NCBI GenBank assembly: GCA_009889515.1
Contig: WUQR01000139.1
Coordinates: 1 to 64,000, forward strand
Length of the DNA stretch: 64,000 nucleotides
Origin: Nitrososphaerota archaeon
GTDB lineage: Archaea; Thermoproteota; Nitrososphaeria_A; Caldarchaeales; Calditenuaceae
Reading direction: 5' to 3'
A model generated the notes under the pieces. It worked only from the letters and a program-made list of their open reading frames with translations. It ran no database searches and was not told where the DNA came from. The position numbers and the translations under genes were made by a program. Positions 46,053 through 55,113 of this stretch are shown one piece after another. Every line of letters starts with the position of its first letter. Position 1 is the stretch's first letter.

Positions 46053-46911
46053 AGTTGCTGGAAAATAGCAAATGTTTAAACTTTAATTTCCTATGGGCGT
46101 CCTAACAGACAGAGGTGAGGTGTTATGCGGAGAATTCTTCTCGGAGGTGCTGGCCGAGAATAACTGGGAGATAAGGACAAAATACAGAAGAAAAACTTGT
46201 TTTATTTAAGGCTCTTACCAGCTGTTATCATGTAGTCTGGGCGCCAAAATATGACCCATCTCCCCTATCTCTGAATAAGCCGCTGTTTCTATGAGCCACT
46301 CATACGGCTTCTGGGCTCTATGACGCTTACACAGCCTACCCTTGCAGTCACCTTGTCTGATAAAGTCTTTATAAGCATATACAGTATGTCCCCGTATTCG
46401 TTGTATCCTGTATGGATGCTTTTATGAACCCGTCATCATGCCCGGCCTTATCGATAGACGGTTAGGGATATAATCACCTCAACCTTATCACAGTCCCGAT
46501 TAAACAACTGTTTGAGCGTCTTAATGCTGGCTGTTACTCGGCTGTTATCTCATATCTCAGCTCTGGGGCCTCTTAAACACCCTCAAGCCCCTCTTAATCG
46601 TCCTCACACCCTTAACATCACTCTCATCTGTAATACTGGACTCCTTATCAACGATAGTATCCTCTCTACCTAAGACATCACCCTTATACTACTAACTGCT
46701 CAAGGCCATGGTGAAGTCTAGAAAGATTGCGAAAGCTAGAAACAGGAGTTGTTACTTTCACTGAGGGGTCTAAAAGACTATATAACCTCAATTCCCACTC
46801 TGCTGCTAGTATGGCTTGGGCTGGCATACAGCTAACCCTTGACCAGACTTTTCTCGACTACTTCCTGACAACATGGTGTGTTACTATGTTGATAGCGGGG
46901 GAGATGAATAG
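46053..46911. other. 859-nt AT-rich region without an intact gene
   Basis: No convincing complete gene. It holds the nfo promoter at the left end, an apparent IS200/IS605 tnpA relic from about 46196, and a minus-strand open fragment of about 42 codons near 46580-46690 ending VFKRPQS. A TATA-like CTATATAAC at 46774-46782 points right toward the IS110-like gene, leaving a possible leader of about 105 nt. In that leader GTATG...CATAC and ACAT...ATGT can form hairpins. Base composition differs from the flanking housekeeping genes. Confidence 0.55.
46196..46500 (+). pseudogene. Decayed IS200/IS605-type transposase (tnpA) relic
   Basis: The frame at 46211-46294 reads SCYHVVWAPKYDPSPLSLNK before a stop. 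YHVVWAPKY is the hallmark N-terminal strand of IS200/IS605 Y1 transposases. Further on, VIMPGL (about 46434-46451) in another frame could be the remains of the MPDHVHL motif with the HUH residues lost. Stops and frame changes run throughout, so the gene is dead. The extent is approximate and no terminal hairpins were identified with certainty. Confidence 0.45.
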
Positions 46912-47841
46912 ATGATGGAAATAATGCAGATTCCCGGAAGAGCTGTTAGAAGGTTCTACGTCGATGTTCACAGACTGGCCAATAAAAGGCGTAAGAATAA
47001 GACTGAGGAGAACTATCATGTATACATTGTTGACGGTGAGGCCTTCGGCAAGGCTTCTAAGATCGCCGATATTCCAGCGGAGGCCGGTGATGAGCTCTAC
47101 GTTGATGTCATACCAATAGAACTCACAGACGAGTTCGTTGAGGTGCTGAGAAGGGGCGTACGAGTCTACCACCTTAGAAGGCTTACGATGTTGAGGCAGA
47201 AAAGAGAGGAGCTTAGACTATCTAAGACTGCTAGGAATGACCTCAGAGCCTTAATGAGGGTAGAGAAGAAATGGTTCAGGGAGATTGATGAGGACTTCCT
47301 CGAGATGCGGAGGCTAATCAGCGCATTCCAAGTACTGCTGAGAAACCATCAAAGCTTGTTGAATGGGATGAGGGCTTTGAACAAGGGTGTCGAGAGGGAA
47401 ATCCTGAGGGAGGCCATAAGGTGCACGGAGAGGCAAATGGCGGCTATGGCTGCCAGGATAGTCGAGGAGGCTGGTAGACGAATACCAACCTATAATAAAG
47501 TTGTTGAGGCTCTAGAGATCGCTGGTGAGAACCATCTGCTAGCGAGAGAGGCTCTAGCAGAACTTCTGACCTACGTCGACTTCAACCGCGGCATCGAAAA
47601 AATAAACAACTATGTAGGGCTCTTCAAACCAGCTAAGGGGAGGCTGAAAATATACTATAGGCTACCGCGGCAGGCCCTGCAAAGACTGACCATAGCCTTA
47701 AAGGGCACGAGCACGATCAAGGCAAAGGACCAAGTTCAGGTTATTAAGAGAATCAGAGAAACGGTGCTGACGAGAACCCCGCTAGAGGCTGAGGATCATG
47801 CTGGCCTAGGACAGCAGGGAAAAACCCTTAGGCCGGTATGA
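46912..47841 (+). CDS. IS110-transposase-like protein, key residues missing
   Basis: 309 residues with no cysteine-rich or membrane parts. The layout parallels IS110-family transposases: a strand and acid in YVDVIPIELTDEFVEVLRRGVRVYHL (E70 where IS110 has its E-x-T-G), then LSKTARNDLRALM (105-115) like K-T-D-x-x-D-A-x-x-L, a long helical pair, IPTYNKVVEALE (191-202) like IPGIGPxTAxxLL, and DFNRGIEKINNYVGLFKP (223-240) like the FxxxxxLxxYxGLxP box. The first Asp of KTDxxDA is Ala, and no Ser follows the YVGLFKP box where IS110 has its catalytic Ser. It is either a diverged or domesticated relative or a chance resemblance. It ends inside a strong inverted-repeat structure. Confidence 0.5.
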   Translation: MMEIMQIPGRAVRRFYVDVHRLANKRRKNKTEENYHVYIVDGEAFGKASKIADIPAEAGDELYVDVIPIELTDEFVEVLRRGVRVYHLRRLTMLRQKREELRLSKTARNDLRALMRVEKKWFREIDEDFLEMRRLISAFQVLLRNHQSLLNGMRALNKGVEREILREAIRCTERQMAAMAARIVEEAGRRIPTYNKVVEALEIAGENHLLAREALAELLTYVDFNRGIEKINNYVGLFKPAKGRLKIYYRLPRQALQRLTIALKGTSTIKAKDQVQVIKRIRETVLTRTPLEAEDHAGLGQQGKTLRPV

Positions 47842-47905
47842 TACATGTTTTAACATGTATGGTGGAGAGCTACCATACATGACAAAGACTTTAACATGCC
47901 GGCCT
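47830..47905 (+). repeat. Nested inverted-repeat structure at the 3' end of the IS110-like gene
   Basis: An outer stem pairs AGGCCGGTATG (47830-47840) with CATGCCGGCCT (47895-47905), 10 of 11 pairs plus a G-U. Inside, CATGTATGGT (47854-47863) and ACCATACATG (47872-47881) form a perfect 10-bp stem with an 8-nt loop. ATACATG (47841-47847) can instead pair with CATGTAT (47854-47860), giving a switch-like alternative. TTTAACATG is also directly repeated (47849-47857 and 47890-47898). It covers the stop codon. It could be a mobile-element end, a structured RNA or a terminator. Confidence 0.75.
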
Positions 47906-48134
47906 CTCATGGGGGTTCTTAGATGCTGTCCTGACCGGTGTGGCCCTCAGCCAGCTTACCTTTTTCTTTCTTAATTATTGCGGAACCGCCTCCTATCTTC
48001 TGATTCCTCTGGACTTTAAACCTCCCTTCTACAGATCGGGCATGTCTGTATATATGCAGTAGTAATCCGAGTATTTACTTTCTATTAACGGTTAGATGGA
48101 CACGCCCAGTTATTAGATTCTTGAATGGGGGTTT
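47906..48134. other. Region between folded element and thermosome promoter
   Basis: About 230 nt without an ORF of note. It is moderately AT-rich with T-runs near 47960. I see no gene, tRNA or repeat in it. Confidence 0.4.
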
Positions 48135-48146
48135 AGATTTAAATCT
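48135..48146 (+). promoter_or_regulatory. Palindromic TATA element of the thermosome gene
   Basis: AGATTTAAATCT is a perfect 12-nt palindrome containing a TATA-like TTTAAA, 34 nt before the ATG. Heat-inducible archaeal chaperonin promoters often have such elements; a role as regulator site is inference. Confidence 0.5.
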
Positions 48147-48179
48147 TGGGGCTAGACATTAGAGCTTGGTGTATTAGCT

Positions 48180-49805
48180 ATGGCTCTCGCTGGTCAGCCA
48201 GTTCTAATCCTTAAGGAGGGTACATCGAGGACGAGGGGCAGGTCAGCCCAGAGAAACAACATCACAGCAGCCAGGATAATCGCAGAGATGGTTAAGACGA
48301 CACTAGGCCCCAAGGGGATGGACAAGATACTCGTCGACACAATCGGCGACGTCATAGTCACAAACGACGGCGCAACAATCCTCGAGAAGATGGACGTTGA
48401 GCACCCGGCAGCGAAGATGATTATCGAGGTAGCGAAGACTCAGGACAAGTCTGTAGGCGACGGGACAACGAGCGCAGTTCTCATAGCCGGGGAACTGCTC
48501 GCTAAGGCCGAGGAGCTAATAGAGCAGAAGATCCACCCCAGCACGATCATCGCCGGATACAAGAAGGCCCTAGACCTAGCCCTTAAGAGGCTTGGCGAGA
48601 TAGCTACGGAGGTCAATCTGACAGACAAGGAGACACTGAGAAAGATAGTCCACACCAGTCTCGGGAGCAAGTCGCTGGGCTTCGGCACAGACCACGTAGC
48701 AAATCTAGCGATAGACGCTGTACTAAGCGTCATCAAGGAGTATGATGGTAAGCGGAGGGCCGACAAGGATGACATACAGATTGTGAAGAAGATGGGTAAG
48801 AGCATTGTCGAGTCCCAGCTCATAAAGGGCGTCGTCATCGATAAGGAGGTTGTCCACCCAGGCATGCCCAAGCGCGTTACCAACGCCAAGATCGCTATAA
48901 TCGATGCACCCTTCGAGATCGAGAAGACTGAGTTCTCCGCAGAGATCAGGATCAGGGACCCGCTCAAGATTAAGGAGTTCCTCGACGAGGAGGCTAGGAT
49001 TCTGAAGGAGATGGTTGACAAGGTAGTCCAAGTGGGCGCGAATGTCGTCTTCTGTCAGAAGGGCATCGATGACGCCGCCCAGTTCTTCCTAGCGAAGGCT
49101 GGGATACTGGCTGTGAGGCGCGTTAAGAGAAGCGACATGGAGAAGCTCGAGAAGGCTACGGGTGGGAGGATTGTGACTAACTTCGAGGACCTCTCGCCGA
49201 AGGACTTGGGTGAGGCCGCGCTTGTTGAGGAGAGGAAGATAGGCGAAGATAGGATGGTCTTCGTGGAGGGGTGCAAGAACCCGAAGGCCGTCTCAATACT
49301 CTTGAGGGCGGGTCTCGAGCGTCAGCTGGACGAGGCTGAGCGGGCACTAAACGACGCGCTAATGAACATGATAACGATCGTTGACGACAATAGATTCGTC
49401 CCAGGTGGAGGCGCGGTTGAGACAGAGCTAGCACAGTACATCAGGGAGAACGCCTCGAAGTATTCTGGAAAGGAGCAGCTCGCCATGCTGGCCTTCGCCG
49501 ACGCACTAGAGACGATACCCAAGACGTTGGCCGAGAACGCCGGCCTCGACCCCGTCGATATAATGTCCTCGCTGAGAAGCAAACACGTAGATGCTGGCTA
49601 CAAGTATGGAATCAACGTGTTCACCGGGAAGGTCGACGACATGATAAGCCTCGGAGTGATTGAGCCCTACAAGGTCAAGGCACAGGCGCTAAAGTCCAGC
49701 TTCGAGGCAGCCGCAATGATCCTCAGAATAGACGACGTAGTCGCAGCCTCCAAGAAGAAGGAAGAGAAGGGTAAGAAGGAGTCAGAGACACCTGAATTCG
49801 ACTAA
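48180..49805 (+). CDS. thsA: Thermosome (group II chaperonin) subunit
   Basis: 541 residues. Typical stretches are [42 protein letters not shown] (ATP site with catalytic Asp), and later [14 protein letters not shown]. The C-terminus is a charged Lys/Glu tail ([17 protein letters not shown]) rather than a GGM repeat. It folds proteins in an eight- or nine-fold double ring. Only one subunit gene is in this window, so which paralogue it is (alpha, beta or gamma) is not known. Confidence 0.97.
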   Translation: MALAGQPVLILKEGTSRTRGRSAQRNNITAARIIAEMVKTTLGPKGMDKILVDTIGDVIVTNDGATILEKMDVEHPAAKMIIEVAKTQDKSVGDGTTSAVLIAGELLAKAEELIEQKIHPSTIIAGYKKALDLALKRLGEIATEVNLTDKETLRKIVHTSLGSKSLGFGTDHVANLAIDAVLSVIKEYDGKRRADKDDIQIVKKMGKSIVESQLIKGVVIDKEVVHPGMPKRVTNAKIAIIDAPFEIEKTEFSAEIRIRDPLKIKEFLDEEARILKEMVDKVVQVGANVVFCQKGIDDAAQFFLAKAGILAVRRVKRSDMEKLEKATGGRIVTNFEDLSPKDLGEAALVEERKIGEDRMVFVEGCKNPKAVSILLRAGLERQLDEAERALNDALMNMITIVDDNRFVPGGGAVETELAQYIRENASKYSGKEQLAMLAFADALETIPKTLAENAGLDPVDIMSSLRSKHVDAGYKYGINVFTGKVDDMISLGVIEPYKVKAQALKSSFEAAAMILRIDDVVAASKKKEEKGKKESETPEFD

Positions 49806-49888
49806 GCCTCAAACCTTCTAAACCACATCATTTTTCTCCACACATATAAGTCTATTAAACACCACCCACTCTTCTAACCCTAGGCTGA

Positions 49889-49981
49889 GCTCCGGTAGTA
49901 TAGCCCGGACAAGTATGCCGGCCTTTCGGGCCAGAGATGCGGAGAGAGCCGGAGACCCGGGTTCAAATCCCGGCCGGAGCA
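49889..49981 (+). tRNA. tRNA-Glu (UUC) with 18-nt intron
   Basis: Acceptor GCTCCGG (49889-49895) pairs with CCGGAGC (49974-49980), discriminator A at 49981. The T arm is CCGGGTTCAAATCCCGG. The anticodon stem CCGGC/GCCGG encloses CTTTCG plus A, anticodon TTC at 49925-49927. An 18-nt intron lies after position 37 at 49929-49946. CCA is not encoded. A TATA-like ACATATAAG stands about 45 nt upstream. Confidence 0.94.
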
Positions 49982-50114
49982 CATTTTTACCAGACAATGC
50001 ACTACTGTTTTCCTGTCAAGGATGCGGGAGACGCTAGTGTCTAGGGTGTCATAGGAATTGTCCCCATTATGTGGTGAGATCTTAGAAGAGGCGTGGGTAT
50101 CAAAGACTTGCCTA

Positions 50115-50996
50115 TTAGATGATTCTTGCCATTATTAGGCCCAGCTGTATTATGAGGAGCCAGGGGCTCGTGGCCTTGAAGAGCCTCCAGGAATCCTCCC
50201 TACTCTTATTCCTGATTAATGCTGCGGTGTAGTATGCTATGAGGACGGTGAGAGGTGTTGTGACCAGTAGGAAGATTGTGGGCGGGTTTATAGTCATTGA
50301 TAGTAGGGCCCAGCTGGCAATCATCAAGGCGTTCGACGCCGCGATACCTGTCACTGCTTGGTCCAACCCTTTTGTGACTGGGAGCATGGGGAGGCGTGCA
50401 GACCTGTAGTCGTTTTCAGCTCTGATGGCGAGTGCCCAGAAGTGCCCCGGTGTCCATAGGAAGATTAGAAGAGCCACCAAGACCGCCTCGAGGCCTATTG
50501 TGTTGGTTGCGGCGGCCCAGCCTGCGAGGGGTGGAAATGAGCCAGCGGCGCCTCCGATCACTATGTTCCAGTCCGTCCTCCTCTTCAACAGGCTCGTATA
50601 GACTACGACGTAGGTGAGTATTCCAGCGGCGATCATGAGGGCTGTCAGCGGGTTGAAAAATATCCACGCCGCGACCACAGATGCCGCGGAGAAGATGAGG
50701 CCTAGGGCCAAGACAATTCTATCCGATATCCTGCCGCTTGGGAGCGGCCTCTTCGCAGTCCTCCTCATGAGGCCGTCGATATCCCTGTCGAGATAGTTGT
50801 TCAGCATGCTTGACCCGCCTGACGCGAGGTAGCCGGTGAGGAAGAGGAGGGCGGAACCCCAGAGGCCGCCACCTGCTAGAACGTAGCAGGAGATCGCTGA
50901 GCCTATGTTGAGCAGAGTGATTTTCGGCTTGGTCAGCGAGAAGAGATCGGTGAAAATAGCCATCGCTGGACGCTCGGATACTAACGGTTTACCCAA
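50115..50996 (-). CDS. ctaB: Protoheme IX farnesyltransferase
   Basis: 293 residues with about eight or nine membrane helices. The UbiA-type prenyl-diphosphate motif NNYLDRDIDGLMRRTAKRPLPSG (N66-D70-D74 and following) is the CtaB/CyoE signature, and a second loop, AIRAENDYRSARLPMLP, follows. It makes haem O from haem B for terminal oxidases, so aerobic respiration is likely. No oxidase subunits are in the window. The start shown is the first ATG. Confidence 0.93.
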   Translation of the reverse strand: MGKPLVSERPAMAIFTDLFSLTKPKITLLNIGSAISCYVLAGGGLWGSALLFLTGYLASGGSSMLNNYLDRDIDGLMRRTAKRPLPSGRISDRIVLALGLIFSAASVVAAWIFFNPLTALMIAAGILTYVVVYTSLLKRRTDWNIVIGGAAGSFPPLAGWAAATNTIGLEAVLVALLIFLWTPGHFWALAIRAENDYRSARLPMLPVTKGLDQAVTGIAASNALMIASWALLSMTINPPTIFLLVTTPLTVLIAYYTAALIRNKSREDSWRLFKATSPWLLIIQLGLIMARII

Positions 50997-51086
50997 TTTT
51001 TATACGTAAACTGGCGACAAAAAGGGTTGTAGGCTTTCAGGACTGGTGTCAGCTTGAGAAAGTATTCCGGCAGAAGGGGTTTGACG

Positions 51087-51647
51087 CTATATTGTCACTC
51101 CTTTTTCCCGCATCTCCTTGGCTGCCGCCTCTATCGACTTGATGATGTTGACGTATCCTGTGCATCTGCAGAGGTTTCCGCTGATGCCCCACTTGATCTC
51201 CTCCCGTGTTGGGTTGGGGTTTCTGAGGAGTAGGCCGAGGGCTGCCATGATCATGCCCGGAGTGCAGAAGCCGCATTGGAGGCCGTGATTTTCCCAGAAG
51301 GCCTTCTGGAGTGGGTGAAGCTCACCATTCTTGGCCAGCCCCTCTATCGTCAGTATCTCCTTCCCATCAACCTGGGTAGCTAGCAGGGTGCATGACTTGA
51401 CAGCCATCCACCCATCACCCCACAGACCCTTCACCAGCACAGTGCACGCACCGCAGTGGGACGTGTCGCAGCCCACATGCGTTCCCGTAAGACCCACCAC
51501 GTCCCTGATGTAGTTCACTAGAAGGAGCCTCGGCTCAACCATGTGGGAATACTCGACACCATTGATCTTCACCCTCACCGGCACCATGTCATATACTGTC
51601 TCAGCCGCCTGTCTTGTCCGGCGCCTCTGAACTCTACGCCTAGGCAT
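51087..51647 (-). CDS. coxS: 2[2Fe-2S] subunit of a xanthine oxidase/CODH-type hydroxylase
   Basis: 186 residues, of which the conserved part begins [28 protein letters not shown]. The plant-type cluster motif is [14 protein letters not shown] and the second-domain motifs are [14 protein letters not shown] and NLCRCTGY. It passes electrons from the molybdenum subunit to the FAD subunit. An Arg-rich N-terminal extension ([13 protein letters not shown]) is unusual and may mean the true start is the later ATG or GTG. It overlaps coxM by 8 nt. No large molybdenum subunit gene lies nearby. Confidence 0.9.
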   Translation of the reverse strand: MPRRRVQRRRTRQAAETVYDMVPVRVKINGVEYSHMVEPRLLLVNYIRDVVGLTGTHVGCDTSHCGACTVLVKGLWGDGWMAVKSCTLLATQVDGKEILTIEGLAKNGELHPLQKAFWENHGLQCGFCTPGMIMAALGLLLRNPNPTREEIKWGISGNLCRCTGYVNIIKSIEAAAKEMREKGVTI

Positions 51648-52533
51648 GCTGAACCACCTCCACAGTTATACCGGCTCTGTTTAAAGCTTCTTCGAGAGCC
51701 CTCCTAACCATAACCTTTGTCAGCCACTTCTTGTACTCGGCCGAGCCCCTCAAGTCGCTGGTCGGCTCAGCAGGCTCTGCAGCCGCCTCAGCCGCCGCCT
51801 TCAACAACTCGGAGTCGGGTCTCTTTCCCCGGAGCATCTTCTCTGCATTAACAGCCCTGTAGGGCACAGGATTCACAGAGCCCACGGCGATCGATATGTC
51901 CCTGACTTGGCCCCTGCCGTCTGGAACAGCAATCACAGCAACGTTTACCGTCGCGAAGTCGCCCGCCTTCCTCTCAAACTTCTTCCAAGACCATCCATGA
52001 CCCTTCGGCGGCTTAGGTATCGTTATCTCTGTCAGGAGCTCGGAGGGTTTGAGGACGGTGGTGAATGGGCCTTTGAAGAATTTTGAGGCGGGGACGGCCC
52101 TCTTGCGAGCCCCCTGAATTGTGAATGTCGCGTTGAGGGCCAGCATGGCGACTGGCCAGTCTGCCGCGGGGTCTGCGTGGGCTAAAGAACCGCCAATCGT
52201 GCCCATATTCCTCACCTGCATATCACCGATCCATCTGGCTACCTCGGGTAGCAGTGGGACCTCGCGTTTAAGCATGTCGGAGAGCTCGATCTCGGCATGT
52301 GTAGTTAGGGCGCCTATCCTCACCGCCCTGGCCCCATCCCTGATATACGCCAGCCTATCCCTGAGATTTCTCAAGTCGATAACTACGCGGGGGCCAACTA
52401 TCCTGAGCTTCATCATGGGTAGGAGGCTATGACCTCCAGCTAGGATTTTTGCCTCATCGCCGTATCTTTTAAGCAGTCTCAGCACCTCTTCAACCCTGCT
52501 AGGAGCCACATAGCTAAACTTTCTAGGATACAA
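51640..52533 (-). CDS. coxM: FAD subunit of a xanthine oxidase/CODH-type hydroxylase
   Basis: 297 residues of the CoxM/CutM family. The FAD-binding motifs are [17 protein letters not shown] (about 32-48) and [19 protein letters not shown] (about 108-126). The C-terminal CO_deh_flav_C-type domain contains FATVNVAV and SVNPVPYR. It takes electrons from CoxS. It is first in a two-gene operon, with an AT-rich promoter region shared with the divergent HemK-type gene. No coxL is present on either side. Confidence 0.92.
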   Translation of the reverse strand: MYPRKFSYVAPSRVEEVLRLLKRYGDEAKILAGGHSLLPMMKLRIVGPRVVIDLRNLRDRLAYIRDGARAVRIGALTTHAEIELSDMLKREVPLLPEVARWIGDMQVRNMGTIGGSLAHADPAADWPVAMLALNATFTIQGARKRAVPASKFFKGPFTTVLKPSELLTEITIPKPPKGHGWSWKKFERKAGDFATVNVAVIAVPDGRGQVRDISIAVGSVNPVPYRAVNAEKMLRGKRPDSELLKAAAEAAAEPAEPTSDLRGSAEYKKWLTKVMVRRALEEALNRAGITVEVVQHA

Positions 52534-52641
52534 GACCTCTAATCACCTGCAGTAGTCATGAAATTCTCTAGAGACGCATTTATAATTTTTACTCACCACC
52601 CCCTCTAGGCAGCTAGGCTCTAAAGCCCGCTACACCATGTA

Positions 52642-53217
52642 TTGTCGACGGGTGTGTACATGGGCGCTGAACCCCCGGTCTACCGGCCTGCAGAGGATAC
52701 TTGGCTCTTGGTAGACTGCCTCTCAGACCTGACGTTCGAGGGAGTGGTTGTGGAGGTGGGGAGTGGAAGCGGCGTTGTCTCCAAGCACATAGCTGAGAGG
52801 GGCTTCGAGGTCATAGCCATAGACATAAGCGAGGCCGCAGCAAGAAGCACCCTCGAGAACTGCTCACGCCTCCTAAGCCGCGTCCACGTAATAGTCGGCG
52901 ACAAACTCAAAGCCCTCCGCCCATCCAGCAAGATAAGCCTGATAGCCTCAAACCCTCCATACCTGCCAAGCGAAAACACCTCAGACATCACAACCGAGGG
53001 CGGACAGACCGGAGCCGAGTTCGCAATCAGCCTCATAGACGAGGCTGGAGATTTCTTGGCGGCCGGGGCAAAACTGGTACTCATAGCCTCGACCCTCGGA
53101 AACGATGAAGCCATCACCAAACACGCAGGGGAGAAAGGCTTGAACCTGCGACTCGTCGCGTCTAAGCACCTATTCTTCGAGGAGATCAGGTGTTACATGC
53201 TGTGGAAGAGTGGGTGA
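52642..53217 (+). CDS. HemK2/Mtq2-type protein methyltransferase
   Basis: 191 residues (TTG 52642; ATG 52660 is also possible). It begins VYRPAEDTWLLVDCL, with SAM motif VVEVGSGSGVVSKHIAERGFEVIAIDIS and catalytic SNPPYLP. The small size and the Y-x-P-A-E-D-T start match the archaeal/eukaryotic HemK2 group that methylates the GGQ glutamine of release factor aRF1 with a Trm112-like partner. The partner is not in the window. Confidence 0.85.
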   Translation: MSTGVYMGAEPPVYRPAEDTWLLVDCLSDLTFEGVVVEVGSGSGVVSKHIAERGFEVIAIDISEAAARSTLENCSRLLSRVHVIVGDKLKALRPSSKISLIASNPPYLPSENTSDITTEGGQTGAEFAISLIDEAGDFLAAGAKLVLIASTLGNDEAITKHAGEKGLNLRLVASKHLFFEEIRCYMLWKSG

Positions 53218-53262
53218 GAAATCCATACTTTGAGCGACCACAGCAGCCTATTCCACTGACTA

Positions 53263-54918
53263 TCAGGAAACTAGGCGCGGTATAACCTCGCTTCCCAGGT
53301 CTTTCGCCGCTATGTTCTCAATTATTGATATGTTGTAGAGTTCGGCAAGTCTCTTCGAATCGTTGTCAAGCTGCCCGAGGCAGAGTATCTTGATGTTGTC
53401 TATCTTGGTGTCAGCCTTCATGACTATTATCTTCATCACGTCATGGATCTTTGCTCCTCCCCTTTCAGTGAATAGAAAGACAGCTCCCTTGGGCTGTCCC
53501 AGACGACTGTAAATTAGGTCAACCTTATGCTTGACCTTGGAGGTGCCTGAAATCCTAGCTCCGAGCTGAACCTCGTATCCCTGCTTTCTGAGCTCGTCCG
53601 CGATAAGTTTGAGCGGGCGCTTCTGCTCTTGTAGCCCGCTTATCACGTCGGGGTTGACGGCGTATCTATAGAATGTCTTGAACTCGAAGCTGGTCAGGTC
53701 ATAGTCTAGTCCGCATGTGAGGCATCTGAAGGAGATGTGTGGGTCGGGGCTGACTTCGTTGCAGTCGTAGCAGATGAAGAAGCTTGAGTGTACCTTGAGC
53801 ACCTGCTCATGCTCCTCCTCGAGCGGGCTCCTCAATATTTTGACACTGCTACCGCAGCGCGGACATAACGCCCGGCCTCCAACAGTGAAGCTGTCCTCAG
53901 GACCAAGATACCCGCAGGTCTCATGTTGTAGTATTCTCTGCCTCCCAATATTCGTCGACCCGCATGCCCTACAACTCAGAGTCAAGATGTTGAGGGCGCT
54001 CTGGCAGTGGGGGCATGCAACCTTCTTAAACTCCACCCCCGCTATCCTGACCATATTCTTGTCGATGAGCCTTCTTATGGCCCGGAGAAGCATTGTTGTG
54101 TCTATATTTAGTAGCGACTCTAGGTCAGGGTAGGAGCCGCCTTCCGGTGAGGTGTTGTTAGGGAGTGGAATAATCTCCGTGATTCCCTCTTCAGCGATAA
54201 TCTCTACCATTGCTTCCTCAATCTCTTCGATGCTCCGTGCGGGCTCGGATGGAGGTGGTGGAGTGGCTGGTTGTGCTGGTGGGGGTGGGGCTGTCTGTGC
54301 TGTCTGAGGAGGAGGTTGTGTAGTGGGTGGAGGGGGTGTTGGCTCAGCCTTCGGAGTTGGCAGGGGTGTTGCTTCGGTGATGGGTGGAGGAGCTGGTGTT
54401 GACTCCTTAGATGGCTGAGGCGGGGGCTCCTGTTTTTCCGTTACAGGCGTAGTAGGTGTTTGTGATGGTTGAGGCAGCTGGACAGACTGTCTACTCACTT
54501 GTGCCTGCCCTATTGGAAACTTTACAATACCACCAGATAGAAACCACACAAGCCCAGCGAGTGTGGCGATGAACGCTCCGAGGCCTGCAACCCACTGTAG
54601 AATGAAGGGTGGAGCCAGAGGTGTGGTCATCATAACTAATGTTAGGGCTAAAGCCCAGCCGACAATAGCACCAACAAAGTAAGCGATCCAAACCCGGATA
54701 ACTCTATGCAGAACAAGGGCATTTATCGCCCCAATAAGCAGGCCCGTGAGAACATGCGCTACATAGCCTCCGACAACCTCTTCAAGGGCTAAGGCTCTGC
54801 TAATCAATACGCTTAATGGTTCTCCACCAATGAACCACGAAACAAACGACAGTGCAACTACCATTACGATGGGAATGACAAGTAGTCTTAGGAGTGCTAA
54901 GCGACGCATTCTATCCAT
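53263..54918 (-). CDS. Membrane-anchored multi-zinc-ribbon protein (TackOD1-like)
   Basis: 551 residues. Four membrane helices lie in 1-130, then a proline-rich linker (about 145-228), then a winged-helix-like part (about 230-297). A run of zinc-ribbon motifs follows: CPHC 302-305, CRAC 316-319, HETCGY near 332-337, CPRC 352-355, CYDC 383-386 and CLTC 399-402, spaced like a TackOD1 output domain. The last 110 residues (DELRKQGYEVQLG; HKVDLIYSR; GAVFLFTERGGAK) look like a diverged restriction-endonuclease-type fold. TATA at 54942-54953 makes it leaderless. It is divergent from the pilin cluster, so it may sense or control it. Confidence 0.65.
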   Translation of the reverse strand: MDRMRRLALLRLLVIPIVMVVALSFVSWFIGGEPLSVLISRALALEEVVGGYVAHVLTGLLIGAINALVLHRVIRVWIAYFVGAIVGWALALTLVMMTTPLAPPFILQWVAGLGAFIATLAGLVWFLSGGIVKFPIGQAQVSRQSVQLPQPSQTPTTPVTEKQEPPPQPSKESTPAPPPITEATPLPTPKAEPTPPPPTTQPPPQTAQTAPPPPAQPATPPPPSEPARSIEEIEEAMVEIIAEEGITEIIPLPNNTSPEGGSYPDLESLLNIDTTMLLRAIRRLIDKNMVRIAGVEFKKVACPHCQSALNILTLSCRACGSTNIGRQRILQHETCGYLGPEDSFTVGGRALCPRCGSSVKILRSPLEEEHEQVLKVHSSFFICYDCNEVSPDPHISFRCLTCGLDYDLTSFEFKTFYRYAVNPDVISGLQEQKRPLKLIADELRKQGYEVQLGARISGTSKVKHKVDLIYSRLGQPKGAVFLFTERGGAKIHDVMKIIVMKADTKIDNIKILCLGQLDNDSKRLAELYNISIIENIAAKDLGSEVIPRLVS

Positions 54919-55113
54919 CTAAGAAAGTTAGTTCATCGGGGGGATATATTAACAATCCTCTAAAACCTTGTGGCCAATCACTATAAAAAACCAAAACTTT
55001 TCAACCATGTTTAGCAAGTCGGTAAATCTGATTATCAAGTCACAAACTGCCCGACTGGGACTTACTAAAAACGCCTATATAACCCATCCGGGAATAGGGG
55101 GGATAGTAGTTGC
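54919..55113. promoter_or_regulatory. Divergent promoter region: zinc-ribbon protein / pilin cluster
   Basis: Two promoters point outward. TATATT-type sequence at 54942-54953 serves the leftward gene (ATG 54918). CTATATAAC at 55075-55083 serves the pilin cluster, followed by a purine-rich AGGGGGGAT ribosome-binding site at 55097-55105 before the TTG at 55114. The pilin message thus has a short leader while the leftward one is leaderless. About 120 nt of AT-rich spacer lies between, room for regulator sites. Confidence 0.55.

Noticed and set aside
46912-47841. TnpB/IS605-type nuclease reading of this ORF
   Set aside because: It lacks the CxxC zinc finger and the TnpB RuvC motifs; the IS110 layout fits better.
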